Assembly: GCA_937863995.1 (NCBI GenBank)
Contig: CALMIK010000031.1
Span: 1 to 42,963, forward strand
Origin: an uncultured Chelatococcus sp.
GTDB lineage: Bacteria > Pseudomonadota > Alphaproteobacteria > Rhizobiales > Beijerinckiaceae
Direction: 5' to 3'
DNA: 42,963 nucleotides
The notes beneath the pieces are model-generated. The model saw nothing but the letters and a program-made list of their open reading frames with translations. It had not been told where the DNA came from and ran no database searches. The position numbers were made by a program, and so were the translations under genes. Each line of letters begins with the position of its first letter. The first letter of the stretch is position 1. Below, in pieces: positions 1-9,061 of this stretch.

Positions 1-3000
1 TTGGTGACATGCACCAGCCCGTCGCGGATCTCGACGCTGTAGTTCGCGCGCTCGCCGAGCAGCACGAGCGTGTCGCGACCCACGCCGCCATCGATGCGGT
101 CGTTGCCCGCGCTCTCAACGAAGCGGTTGTCGCCCGCGTTGCCGAGCAGCACGTTGTCCAGCCTGTTGCCCGTCAGCGCACTGTCGCCGCTCGCGTCCAG
201 CAGCGCGCCGAATTCGACCGTGCCCGGCAGCGCCACGGCCGCCGCCTTGCCGTCGTAGAACACGCGGTCGCGCGCGCCGGTGCCCAGATCCGGCACGAGC
301 GCCTCGGCGTCATGCAGGAAGATGTCGCGGCCGCCGAATTCGTTGTTCACGATCTCATAGGCCGCGTCCGGGTCGCGGTCGCCATCGAGGCTGACCACGC
401 GGATGTCGTCGTAGGTGACGCCGTTGCCGGCGCGCCAGTTGTAGAGGCCGAACGTGCCCTGCTCCACGTCGTGCAGCTCGATCGGCGCGGTGAACAGCGC
501 GGTGCCGTTCAGCCACACCTGCACCTTGCCGTCGACGATGTCGGCGCGCAGATGGTTGCTGCCCTCGGTGTCGTAGCGGTACGGACCCTGCCAATAGGTC
601 TGCTCGATGCCGTCCTTCAGGCTGAAGAGCTGGGGCAGACCGGTGCGGTTGTCGAGCTCGAACTTGTAGTAGTTGTTCTCGTCCTGATAGTGCAGCAGCA
701 GGCCGATGCCGCCGCCCGAGGTCGAGGTGAAGTTGGTTTCGACGCTGTAGTTGCGCCAGTCGGTCGCGCCCGCGCCTTCATAGACCGCGTAGGCGCCCTT
801 GCGCAGCGCGTGGATGCCGTCGCCGAGCGGGCTCCAGTTGAGGCTCCACTCGGAGGTGGGCGCCGTGTCGCCGGTGCCGCCCAGCTCGCGGCTGTAGCGG
901 TTGGCGGCCTGCCGCAGCGCGCCGTCCGTCACCGACCAGTCGGCAGCGAGGCCGAGTTCGCCCTCGTCCACGAACCGGAAGTTCTGCGCCAGCCCGTCCG
1001 AGAAATCCTCGAGCAGCAGCACGTCGCGCGCCGCGACCACCTCCACGGTGACCGTGTCGCTGGCGCGCCCTTCCGCGCCGCCGATGTCAAGGCGCAGCAC
1101 GTGCGTGCCGACGCCGAGCCGCACGTCCGCCTGCGCGCCGCTGGCCAGCGCGACGCCGTCCTTGCTCCAGACGATCTCGCCGGCGCCTTCGAGGCCGAGG
1201 CTCGCCAGCGCCGAGAGCGACACCGTGGCTTCGTCGCCGGCCGCGGCGGCAACCACCCGCTGCGCCTTGCCGGCATCGGCGATCAGCGTGTCCTGACGCA
1301 CGAGGATGTCATCGAAGATCACCTGGCGCTGACCCGCCGAGTAGACGCCGACCGTGCCGCCGGAAAGCGGCGCGTCATCGGCGACGGGACCGCCGAACAG
1401 CGCCTCGCCGTCGAGGGTGGCAGCAAGCTTACCGTTGCCGACCGCGAGCTCGACCCGGAAGTCGCGGTCGAACGGGCTGGTGGCCACCTCGCGCGCCAGC
1501 ACGGTCTCGACGCCGTCCCGCACCTTGACGAGCACACGCTCGTTGTTGGCGATGTCGAAGCTCAGGCGGTAGTGGTTGGCGGCGTCCTGATAATAGGCCA
1601 CCACGCCAAGGCCCCGCTGGTCTTCAGCGATGAGCGTCGCGGACACGGTGTAGTTCGCCCACGCGCCGCTGCCTTCCCCGCTCCACGACACGATGCCGGA
1701 AGCGCCGTCGAAAGCGCGCAGGTGGCCCTTGGAGGCGGCGATGCCGTCCACATCCACCTTGCGCGACACCACGGAACCGGCAACCTGCCAGTTGCCGCCC
1801 GGCAGCGTCCAGCCGTCCGCGTTACCGTCGTCGAAGGTCTCGTGCAGCAGGGTCTTGTCGTCGGTGACGGCGACGGTCACGCCGTCGGTGCTCGTCCTGC
1901 CGTCGGCGGCGATGGCGCGCAGCGTCAGCCGGTGCACGCCGGCGCCGAGCGCGACATCGGCGGCAACCGTGTTCGCGATGATCTCGCCGTCCTCGTTCAG
2001 CCATTCGTAGCGGGCGATCTGGCCGAGCTTGTCGGTGGATGCGGCGCCGTCGAGCTTCACCGTCGCGGAAGCCTCCGCGCCGGCGGAAACGGTCCGGTCG
2101 TCGCCGGCATTGGCGCGGAACTGCGCGACAGGCGCGCCGAGGTTGACGTTCTCATACGTCTCCTCGTGTTCGCGCAGCTTGCCGGTGAGTTGCTGGCTCG
2201 CGCCGTTGCCGATCTCCTGCGACAGCTCGCCGTTGCCGATGCTGGCATCGAAGTTGCCGCCGGTGAAGTCGAACTGCACGAGGTTGACGCCCTCGATCGA
2301 CCCGGCGAACGGGCCGCTGGCGGTCGCGCCGCCGAGCGCCGTCACTTCCGCGGCGCTCAGCGCCTTCTCGACGAAGGCGAACGAGGAGAGCGAGAACAGC
2401 GGCGTCTCGGAGCTGTCGTCGGCGAAGATGAGGAAGCCGCCGGCGCCGATCTCGAACGCCGAGCCCACCGTCTGCGTGCCCTGCAGCACGCCGTCCACAT
2501 ACTTGTTCAGCACGAAGGTCGATCCGCCCTCGCCGACCCGCTCCAGCGTGACGACGACGCGCAGCCACTTGTCGAGCGGCAGGTTGCCCTCATCCTGGCC
2601 GTTGGTGCCGATAACGGCATGGCCTTCGCGGAAGTTGAGCCAGAGGTCGCCGTCCGTGACGTTGTTGAGATCGCTCTGGAAGATCGAGGCCAGACCCGAC
2701 TGGGTCGGCAGCTTGACGTCATAGACGAGCGTGTAGGCGCTGAAGGTGCTCTGGCCGTTGGCGGGCTCGAAGCCGGGAACGATCTTGAGGCCGTTCTGCG
2801 GGTTGAAGCGGGGCGCGGAGATGATGGCGCTATCGCCGTCCGGCAGCGCTTCCGTGCCGAACGTCACGGGCTGGACAGCGCCGCCGCTGCCGCCGGACGA
2901 GCCGCCCTTGCCGTCGCGCGAGGGTTCGGCGTCGCCGCGCGAGCCGGTGAGGTATTCGTCGAAGTTGGTGAGGTAGGTTTCGGTGAAGAAGCTGCCGTTA

Positions 3001-5552
3001 TCGGGATCGATGGTGACGAGGCGGATCGCGCCGTTGCCGCCGTTGCCGCCCCGGGCGGCGTCGCCGTTGCCCGTCGCCTCCAGCGAGACGCCGTTCTGGT
3101 AGTTGACGAACATCTGGTAGACCGGCTCGCCGGCCTGATTGTAGCCGACGATCGTCTCCGCGCCGTCGCCGAACACGTGGCCGGAGAAGACGAACGACAC
3201 GTTGCCGTGCTTGGAAATGAGGCCCTGCCACATGTCCTCTGCGTCGTTTGCGTTCTCGGCGCTGCCGCCGATGCCGTAATCCTTGCCCGTGCCTTCCGCG
3301 AACAGCGGGCCGGAGTAGTTGTCGGCGCGCGTGCCCATGTTGGTATAGTGGTGCGTCGTCAGGATGGCGCGGTGGTCGGCGTGGGCGTCGAGCACTTCGC
3401 TGGCCCAGCGCAGCACGTCATCGCGCGGGCCGAACTCGAGCGACAGCGCGATCCACTTGGTGCCGTCCGCGCCCTCGAACGTGTACCAGGCGTTCTTGGT
3501 CTCGCCGGGTTCCTGATCGTAGACGCCACCGAGCGTGGAGTGCTCCTTCAGATAGTCGACGGAGAAATAGTCCGACTGGCGCGACGTGTAGTCGTTGGCG
3601 CTGCCGCCTTCGCTCTGGTCGTGGTTGCCGGGCAGCAGGGCATAGGGAGTGATGCCGTTCAGCTTGCTGAAGGCTTCCTTGGCGATGGCCCACTGGGCAT
3701 CGGTGTTGCTGCCGGTGACGTCGCCGACGCTGGTGACGAAGCGCAGGTTCAGCGTGCCGGCGTTATCGGCCAGCCACTGGGTCATGCGGTTGAACGTCTC
3801 CTGCCCCGCGCCGAGGTAGGTGTAGTCCTGCGTGTCGGGCAGCACGGCGATGGTGTAGGCGTTCTCGCCCGCCACACGCACGCGGAAATTATCCGAATAA
3901 GCCTTGCCGTCGGCATCGACCGCCAGCACCTTGATGTCGGAATAGCCGAGCTTGGCGGTGTCGATTTCGAGCTTGTTGCCATCGACGAGGCGCGCGTTGA
4001 CGACCTCGTTGTTGGAGCTCGTCAGGGTGAAGGTCAGGCCCTCGGCGGTGAAGTGCTCCGCGAGGTCGATGGTGACGGTCTCCGCGCCGGGCGTCAGGCG
4101 CAGGTCGTGGATGGAGCGAAGCTGCGTCGGCGCGTCGTCGCCGCTCGCAGGCGCCGTGACCACGGAGATGCCGGCATCGGCGGGCGTCTGGATCACCGGC
4201 TCGATGTTGCGCGGGGTCAGCGTGGCGGAACCCACGGAAGGGGCCAGCGTGCCGTCGTTGAAGCGGAACTCGCTGCCGTTGAAGGCGAGGAACAGTTCCT
4301 CGAGCCCTGCCGGCACGATGCCGCCGGCGTTCGGCGCGCCGAACGTCTGCAACTGCGCCTCGTTGAGCGCGAACTCGATGTAGGCCACGTTGCTGACGTG
4401 CACGGGCGAGGTCTCGCCGTCGTTATCGGTGAGGATCAGGAAGCCCTTTGCCTTGTCGATCGTGTAGCGGGCGACATCGGCGGTGACCTGCGTGCCGACC
4501 TGCTTGCCGTTGATATACTTGGCGATCGTGACCTGGCCGTCCTTTTCCTCGACGGTGAAGGCGATTCGGTTCCAGGCGTCGAGCTGCGCCGCGCCTTCAT
4601 AGCTGCCGCCGATGCCGATGCCGAATGCATCGCCCGAAACCTTGCCGAAAAGGTCGGCGTCGTCGCCGTTCTCTGAGTTGGCCTGGAAGAAGGCGATCCA
4701 CTCGGTGCCTTCGCCGGCGGGCACGTAGATGTCGAACGCGATGCTGTAGGCCGTCGCCGTGCCTTCGCCGCCGGGCGTCACCACGAGCGCCTGGTCGGCC
4801 GCCGTCGCCGGCAGGCTGAGGATGCCGTCGGCCACGGGCGCGGGCGCGATGCCCGCCTGCGGAGCGGTGAGCGTCGGGGTCGTGACGTTGTTGTTCGTCA
4901 GCGTGGCGCTGCCGACGGCGGGGGTCGTCGACCCCTCACCGAAACGGAACTCGCTGCCGCCCGATGCGATGAGGCCGTCCGCGAGAGCGCCGGAGAAGAT
5001 GCCCTCGCGGTTAGCGCCACCGAGCGCGGCGACTTCGGCATCCGTCAGTGCGGAGCCGGCGAAGGCGAAGTTCGAGACATAAAGCTGGGAAGTCTCGCTA
5101 TCGTCGTCGGTGAAGATCAGGAAGCCCGTCTCGCGGTCGATGGCGTAGCGCGCGGTATCCGTCGACACCTGCTCGCCGACCTTCACGCCGTTGATGTATT
5201 TGCCGATGGTGACCTGACCGTCGGCTTCCTCGATGGTGAAGGCGATGCGATTCCAGGCGTCGAGCTTCGCCGTGCCCTGATAATTGCCGCCGATGCCGAT
5301 GCCGAAACCGTCGCCGGTGATGCGGCCGAACAGGTCGGCGTCGCCAGCGTTGTCGGTGTTGCCCTGGAACAGCGCGATCCAGTTGCTGGGAGCGGGGCTC
5401 GGCACAAAGATATCGTAGATCAACGTGTAGGCGGCGGGCTTGCCGGTGCCGCCGGGGATGACGCGCAGGCTCTGATCCGGCGTGGTGGCGGGAACTCCGA
5501 GCAGCCAGTCCTCACTGGCGGCGAGCAGGTTGGCGAGGTTTGAGGACGTCAT
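1..5552 (-). CDS. Large modular secreted protein: LamG-like domains, metallophosphoesterase and RTX repeats (C-terminus cut by window edge)
   Basis: The frame is open from ATG at 5552 (GAAGGAG ribosome site 5 nt upstream) to the left edge, so at least 1850 residues are visible and the C-terminus lies outside. Order of modules: LamG-like domain (about 24-178), a second similar one (about 250-404), calcineurin-like metallophosphoesterase (about 570-800), a third LamG-like domain (about 938-1071), then PKD-like (1141-1235), ConA-like (1232-1410), PKD-like (1420-1518) and ConA-like (1518-1720) modules. From about 1785 there are glycine/aspartate-rich RTX calcium-binding repeats. Phosphoesterase motifs seen are LPDTQ (571-575), GDVTG, GNHD (642-645), TTHH and GHVF (791-794), so the metal site looks intact. 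RTX repeats and the absence of an obvious N-terminal signal peptide suggest type I secretion, which is inferred. No type I exporter gene is in the window. The substrate of the phosphoesterase is unknown; LamG modules suggest glycan or surface binding. Confidence 0.85.
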   Translation of the reverse strand, partial: MTSSNLANLLAASEDWLLGVPATTPDQSLRVIPGGTGKPAAYTLIYDIFVPSPAPSNWIALFQGNTDNAGDADLFGRITGDGFGIGIGGNYQGTAKLDAWNRIAFTIEEADGQVTIGKYINGVKVGEQVSTDTARYAIDRETGFLIFTDDDSETSQLYVSNFAFAGSALTDAEVAALGGANREGIFSGALADGLIASGGSEFRFGEGSTTPAVGSATLTNNNVTTPTLTAPQAGIAPAPVADGILSLPATAADQALVVTPGGEGTATAYSIAFDIYVPAGEGTEWIAFFQANSENGDDADLFGKVSGDAFGIGIGGSYEGAAQLDAWNRIAFTVEEKDGQVTIAKYINGKQVGTQVTADVARYTIDKAKGFLILTDNDGETSPVHVSNVAYIEFALNEAQLQTFGAPNAGGIVPAGLEELFLAFNGSEFRFNDGTLAPSVGSATLTPRNIEPVIQTPADAGISVVTAPASGDDAPTQLRSIHDLRLTPGAETVTIDLAEHFTAEGLTFTLTSSNNEVVNARLVDGNKLEIDTAKLGYSDIKVLAVDADGKAYSDNFRVRVAGENAYTIAVLPDTQDYTYLGAGQETFNRMTQWLADNAGTLNLRFVTSVGDVTGSNTDAQWAIAKEAFSKLNGITPYALLPGNHDQSEGGSANDYTSRQSDYFSVDYLKEHSTLGGVYDQEPGETKNAWYTFEGADGTKWIALSLEFGPRDDVLRWASEVLDAHADHRAILTTHHYTNMGTRADNYSGPLFAEGTGKDYGIGGSAENANDAEDMWQGLISKHGNVSFVFSGHVFGDGAETIVGYNQAGEPVYQMFVNYQNGVSLEATGNGDAARGGNGGNGAIRLVTIDPDNGSFFTETYLTNFDEYLTGSRGDAEPSRDGKGGSSGGSGGAVQPVTFGTEALPDGDSAIISAPRFNPQNGLKIVPGFEPANGQSTFSAYTLVYDVKLPTQSGLASIFQSDLNNVTDGDLWLNFREGHAVIGTNGQDEGNLPLDKWLRVVVTLERVGEGGSTFVLNKYVDGVLQGTQTVGSAFEIGAGGFLIFADDSSETPLFSLSSFAFVEKALSAAEVTALGGATASGPFAGSIEGVNLVQFDFTGGNFDASIGNGELSQEIGNGASQQLTGKLREHEETYENVNLGAPVAQFRANAGDDRTVSAGAEASATVKLDGAASTDKLGQIARYEWLNEDGEIIANTVAADVALGAGVHRLTLRAIAADGRTSTDGVTVAVTDDKTLLHETFDDGNADGWTLPGGNWQVAGSVVSRKVDVDGIAASKGHLRAFDGASGIVSWSGEGSGAWANYTVSATLIAEDQRGLGVVAYYQDAANHYRLSFDIANNERVLVKVRDGVETVLAREVATSPFDRDFRVELAVGNGKLAATLDGEALFGGPVADDAPLSGGTVGVYSAGQRQVIFDDILVRQDTLIADAGKAQRVVAAAAGDEATVSLSALASLGLEGAGEIVWSKDGVALASGAQADVRLGVGTHVLRLDIGGAEGRASDTVTVEVVAARDVLLLEDFSDGLAQNFRFVDEGELGLAADWSVTDGALRQAANRYSRELGGTGDTAPTSEWSLNWSPLGDGIHALRKGAYAVYEGAGATDWRNYSVETNFTSTSGGGIGLLLHYQDENNYYKFELDNRTGLPQLFSLKDGIEQTYWQGPYRYDTEGSNHLRADIVDGKVQVWLNGTALFTAPIELHDVEQGTFGLYNWRAGNGVTYDDIRVVSLDGDRDPDAAYEIVNNEFGGRDIFLHDAEALVPDLGTGARDRVFYDGKAAAVALPGTVEFGALLDASGDSALTGNRLDNVLLGNAGDNRFVESAGNDRIDGGVGRDTLVLLGERANYSVEIRDGLVHVT

Positions 5553-5768
5553 TTTCACTCCTTCAGCGGATCGCGCGTTATCAGGCTGTGCCTTGCATGC
5601 CGCGACTTTAGGAGTGATCGTCTGCACTGCTGTGACAAGCGATTTACAAATCGCGCATCATCCAGTCTATTTTCCTCATTTCCGTTCGCTCATTACATGT
5701 AAATAGCATAATTTATAAATGTATTACGCTGACTAAATATGAATTTACAGATTGATTGCTTAAATTAG
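5553..5768. promoter_or_regulatory. AT-rich promoter region of the large secreted protein, with a palindrome
   Basis: The stretch from about 5640 to 5767 is strikingly AT-rich compared with the genes on both sides. It contains a near-perfect dyad, GCGATTT-AC-AAATCGC, at 5639-5654, about 87 bp upstream of the minus-strand ATG at 5552. The dyad is not followed by a T-run, so an operator is more likely than a terminator. No confident -35/-10 pair could be fixed. AT-rich upstream DNA of this kind is often bound by MucR or H-NS-like silencers in rhizobia; that is inference. Confidence 0.4.
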
Positions 5769-5806
5769 CGCGGGGCACGGGCAATCCGGCGTGCCCGCGC
5801 CCCGCG
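5769..5806 (-). terminator. Strong hairpin downstream of the RND pump gene
   Basis: Arms 5769-5783 and 5792-5806 pair over 15 bp, with a single G·U pair in the minus-strand RNA and an 8-nt loop. It lies 24 bp past the stop codon of the RND pump gene at 5830. The following minus-strand sequence is AT-rich but has no clean T-run, so termination may be imperfect. Confidence 0.6.
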
Positions 5807-5829
5807 TGTTCCTTGCCGACAGGTCTCCG

Positions 5830-8800
5830 TCATTCCGCGGCTTGCGGAACCGGCGCGCCGACATCATGCCGCGCCAGCGGGCGGTTGCCCGCCAGCTTGC
5901 GCATCAGCACGTAGAACACCGGCGTCAGGAAAATGCCGAAGGCGGTAACGCCGATCATGCCGGAGAAAACCGCAATGCCCATGGCCTGGCGCATCTCGGC
6001 CCCGGCGCCGGTCGAGACCACCAGCGGCACCACGCCCATGATGAAGGCGAGCGAGGTCATCAGGATCGGCCGCAGCCGCAACCGGCTTGCCTCGATGGCG
6101 GCCTCGACCGGCGTCCTGCCCTCGAACTCCAGCTCGCGCGCGAACTCGACGATCAGGATGGCGTTCTTGGCCGATAGCCCCACAAGCACGACAAGGCCGA
6201 TCTGGGTGAAGACGTTGTTGTCTCCCCCCGTGAACCACACCCCCGCCAGCGCCGCGAGCAGGCCCATCGGGATGATGAGCAGGATCGCGATGGGCAACGT
6301 CAGGCTCTCGTATTGCGCCGCCAGAACGAGGAAGACGAGCAGGATGGCCACCGGAAAGACGATCGCCGCCGAATTGCCCGCGAGGATCTCCTGATACGTC
6401 AGTTCGGTCCACTCGAAGGCGAATCCCTTCGGCAAGGTCTCGGCGGCGATGCGCTCCACCGCCTCCTGCGCCTGACCGGAGGAGAAGCCGGGCGCCGCCC
6501 CAGCGTTGATGTCGGCCGAGAGGAAACCGTTGTAACGTATTGCGCGTTCTGGCCCAGCGTCGGCGCGCACGTTGAGCACGGCGCTCAGCGGTATCATCTC
6601 GCCGGAGCTGGAGCGCACCTTCAGCTGGCCGATGTGCTCCGGCAAAGCCCGGAACGGCGCGTCCGCCTGCACGCGCACCGTGTAAGTGCGGCCGAACCGG
6701 TTGAAGTCGTTGACATAGGTCGAGCCGAGATAGGTCTGCAGCGTGTCGAACACCTCGCTCACCGGCACGCCGAGCTGGCGCGCCTTGGTGCGGTCGATGT
6801 CGGCGTAGAGCTGCGGGACGTTGACCTGAAAACTCGAGAACATGCCCGCGATTTCCGGCGCCTGCGCTGCCTTGGCCATGAACGCCTTGGTCGCCTCATC
6901 GAGGGCGGCGTAGCCGAGGCCGGCGCGGTCCTCGATCTGCAGCTTGAAGCCTCCGATGGTGCCAAGCCCCTGCACCGGCGGCGGCGGGAACATGGCGATG
7001 AAGGCATCCTTGATGCCGGCGAACTCCTTGTTGAGCTGCATGGCGATGGCGTTACCGCTGAGCGACGGGTCCTTGCGTTCGGCGAACGGCTTCAGCGCCA
7101 CGAAGACGATGCCGGCGTTCGACGAATTGGTGAAGCCGTTGATCGACAGCCCCGGAAACGAAATCGCATTCTCGACGCCGGGGTGTCTGAGGGCGATTTC
7201 GTCCATGCGGCGGATCACGTCTTCCGTGCGGTCGAGGGTTGCGGCATCCGGCAGTTGTGCGAAGCCGACGAGATATTGCTTGTCCTGCCCCGGCACGAAG
7301 CCGCCCGGCACCGCCTTGAACAGCACCCCCGTCATGACGAGCAGCAGGGCGTAGACGACGAGCATGAGCGCGCGGTGGGAAATAACCCGGCGCACGCCGC
7401 CGCCATAGGCTTCAGATGAACGATGAAAAAACCGGTTGAAAGCTCTGAAAAACCATCCGAACAAGCGATCCATGACGCGCGTCAGCACATCCTTGGGAGC
7501 GTCGTGGCCCTTCAAAAGCAATGCCGCGAGCGCCGGCGACAGCGTCAGCGAGTTGATCGCCGAGATCACCGTCGAGATCGCGATGGTGAGCGCGAACTGG
7601 CGGTAGAACTGCCCGGTGAGGCCGGAGATGAACGCCAGCGGCACGAAAACCGCGACAAGCACCAGCGCGATGGCGATGATGGGACCTGACACCTCCCGCA
7701 TCGCCTTGTAGGTCGCCTCGCGCGGGGCAAGGCCGTTCTCGATGTTGCGCTCGACGTTCTCAACCACCACGATCGCGTCGTCGACCACGATGCCGATGGC
7801 CAGCACGAGGCCGAAGAGGCTGAGGGCGTTGATGGAAAAGCCCATCAGATACATCACCGCGAATGTACCGACGATGGAGACCGGCACCGCGAGGAGCGGA
7901 ATGATCGAGGCCCGCCACGTCTGCAGGAACACGATGACCACCAGCACGACCAGCGCCACCGCCTCCAGCAGCGTGGTGATGACGGCATTGATGGAGGCGC
8001 GCACGAACTGGGTGGTGTCGTAGACGATGCTGTAATCCACACCCTCCGGCATGTTCTGCTTGATCTCGGCCATGACCGTCTTGACCTGATCGGCAATGGC
8101 GATGGCGTTGGAGCCGGGCGCCTGCGACACCGGCACCGCCACCGCGGACTTGCCGTTCAGCAGCGAGCGCAAGGAGTACTCGGCCGCGCCAAGCTCGACG
8201 CGGGCGACGTCCTTCAGGCGCACAACCGCGCCGTCATCGCCGGTCTTGACGATGATGTCGCCAAACTCCTCTTCCGACTGGAGGCGGCCCTGCGCGTTGA
8301 CGGAAAGCTGGAAATCGAGGCCCGGCGCGCCGGGCGACGCGCCGATGACGCCAGCCGCCGCCTGCACGTTCTGCGCCCTGATTTCGCGCACCACGTCGCC
8401 AGGCGAAAGGCCGTGCTCGGCCACTTTCTGCGGATCGAGCCAGACGCGCAGCGAATAGTCGCCCGAGCCGAAGATCTGCACCTGGCCCACGCCGTCGATG
8501 CGCGCCAGCCTGTCCTTGACGTTGAGCACCGCGTAATTGCGCAGGTAAGTCATGTCGTAGCGGCCGTTGGGCGAGGTGATGTGCACCACCATCGTCAGAT
8601 CCGGCGAGCTCTTGATCGTCGTCACGCCAAGGCGGCGCACCTCCTCCGGCAGGCGCGGCTCGGCCTGTGAAACGCGGTTCTGCACGAGCTGCTGGGCCCT
8701 GTCGGGATCGGTGCCGAGCCGGAAGGTGACGTTGAGCGTCATCACGCCGTCGGTCGTCGCCTGGCTCGACATGTAGAGCATGCCCTCGACGCCGTTGATC

Positions 8801-9009
8801 TGTTCCTCGATCGGCGTCGCTACCGTCTCCGCGATCACGCGCGGGCTGGCGCCCGGATATTGCGCGCGCACGACCACGGTCGGCGGCACGACTTCGGGAT
8901 ATTCGGAGATCGGCAGGGCCCCGAGCGACAGCAGCCCGCTGACGAAAATCATAACCGAGAGGACCGCCGCGAAAATCGGCCGGTCGATGAAGAATTTGGA
9001 CAGGTTCAT
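5830..9009 (-). CDS. RND multidrug efflux permease, MexF/CeoB/OqxB type (HAE1 family)
   Basis: This 1059-residue protein has the usual length for a hydrophobe/amphiphile efflux RND pump. It begins MNLSKFFIDRPIF, and the early PISEYPEVVPPTVVVRA segment is characteristic of the MexF/OqxB/CeoB branch. TM1 is at about 12-30, and the proton-relay Asp pair is seen at 410-411 (GIVVDDAIVVVENVE) with the partner Lys at 948 (VGLSAKNAILIVEF), so proton coupling looks intact. Two large periplasmic loops follow TM1 and TM7. The ATG at 9009 has AAAGGGGG upstream. The gene follows the adaptor gene by 52 bp and is the last gene of the operon. By family it is an inner-membrane trimer that extrudes drugs through an adaptor and a TolC-like channel; no channel gene is adjacent. 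The exact substrates (for example chloramphenicol or quinolones) are inferred from homologues only. Confidence 0.95.
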   Translation of the reverse strand: MNLSKFFIDRPIFAAVLSVMIFVSGLLSLGALPISEYPEVVPPTVVVRAQYPGASPRVIAETVATPIEEQINGVEGMLYMSSQATTDGVMTLNVTFRLGTDPDRAQQLVQNRVSQAEPRLPEEVRRLGVTTIKSSPDLTMVVHITSPNGRYDMTYLRNYAVLNVKDRLARIDGVGQVQIFGSGDYSLRVWLDPQKVAEHGLSPGDVVREIRAQNVQAAAGVIGASPGAPGLDFQLSVNAQGRLQSEEEFGDIIVKTGDDGAVVRLKDVARVELGAAEYSLRSLLNGKSAVAVPVSQAPGSNAIAIADQVKTVMAEIKQNMPEGVDYSIVYDTTQFVRASINAVITTLLEAVALVVLVVIVFLQTWRASIIPLLAVPVSIVGTFAVMYLMGFSINALSLFGLVLAIGIVVDDAIVVVENVERNIENGLAPREATYKAMREVSGPIIAIALVLVAVFVPLAFISGLTGQFYRQFALTIAISTVISAINSLTLSPALAALLLKGHDAPKDVLTRVMDRLFGWFFRAFNRFFHRSSEAYGGGVRRVISHRALMLVVYALLLVMTGVLFKAVPGGFVPGQDKQYLVGFAQLPDAATLDRTEDVIRRMDEIALRHPGVENAISFPGLSINGFTNSSNAGIVFVALKPFAERKDPSLSGNAIAMQLNKEFAGIKDAFIAMFPPPPVQGLGTIGGFKLQIEDRAGLGYAALDEATKAFMAKAAQAPEIAGMFSSFQVNVPQLYADIDRTKARQLGVPVSEVFDTLQTYLGSTYVNDFNRFGRTYTVRVQADAPFRALPEHIGQLKVRSSSGEMIPLSAVLNVRADAGPERAIRYNGFLSADINAGAAPGFSSGQAQEAVERIAAETLPKGFAFEWTELTYQEILAGNSAAIVFPVAILLVFLVLAAQYESLTLPIAILLIIPMGLLAALAGVWFTGGDNNVFTQIGLVVLVGLSAKNAILIVEFARELEFEGRTPVEAAIEASRLRLRPILMTSLAFIMGVVPLVVSTGAGAEMRQAMGIAVFSGMIGVTAFGIFLTPVFYVLMRKLAGNRPLARHDVGAPVPQAAE

Positions 9010-9061
9010 GGGGTGCCCCCTTTCGAGCGGCGTGGCCCTGCGCCGGCAAGCGGCCGCAGCA

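Noticed and set aside
9..4676. Plus-strand open frame of 1555 codons
   Set aside because: It is exactly antisense to the large secreted protein gene, whose translation shows real domains. The plus-strand product is low-complexity, rich in Ala, Val and Arg, and has no recognisable motif; it is a GC-bias shadow.
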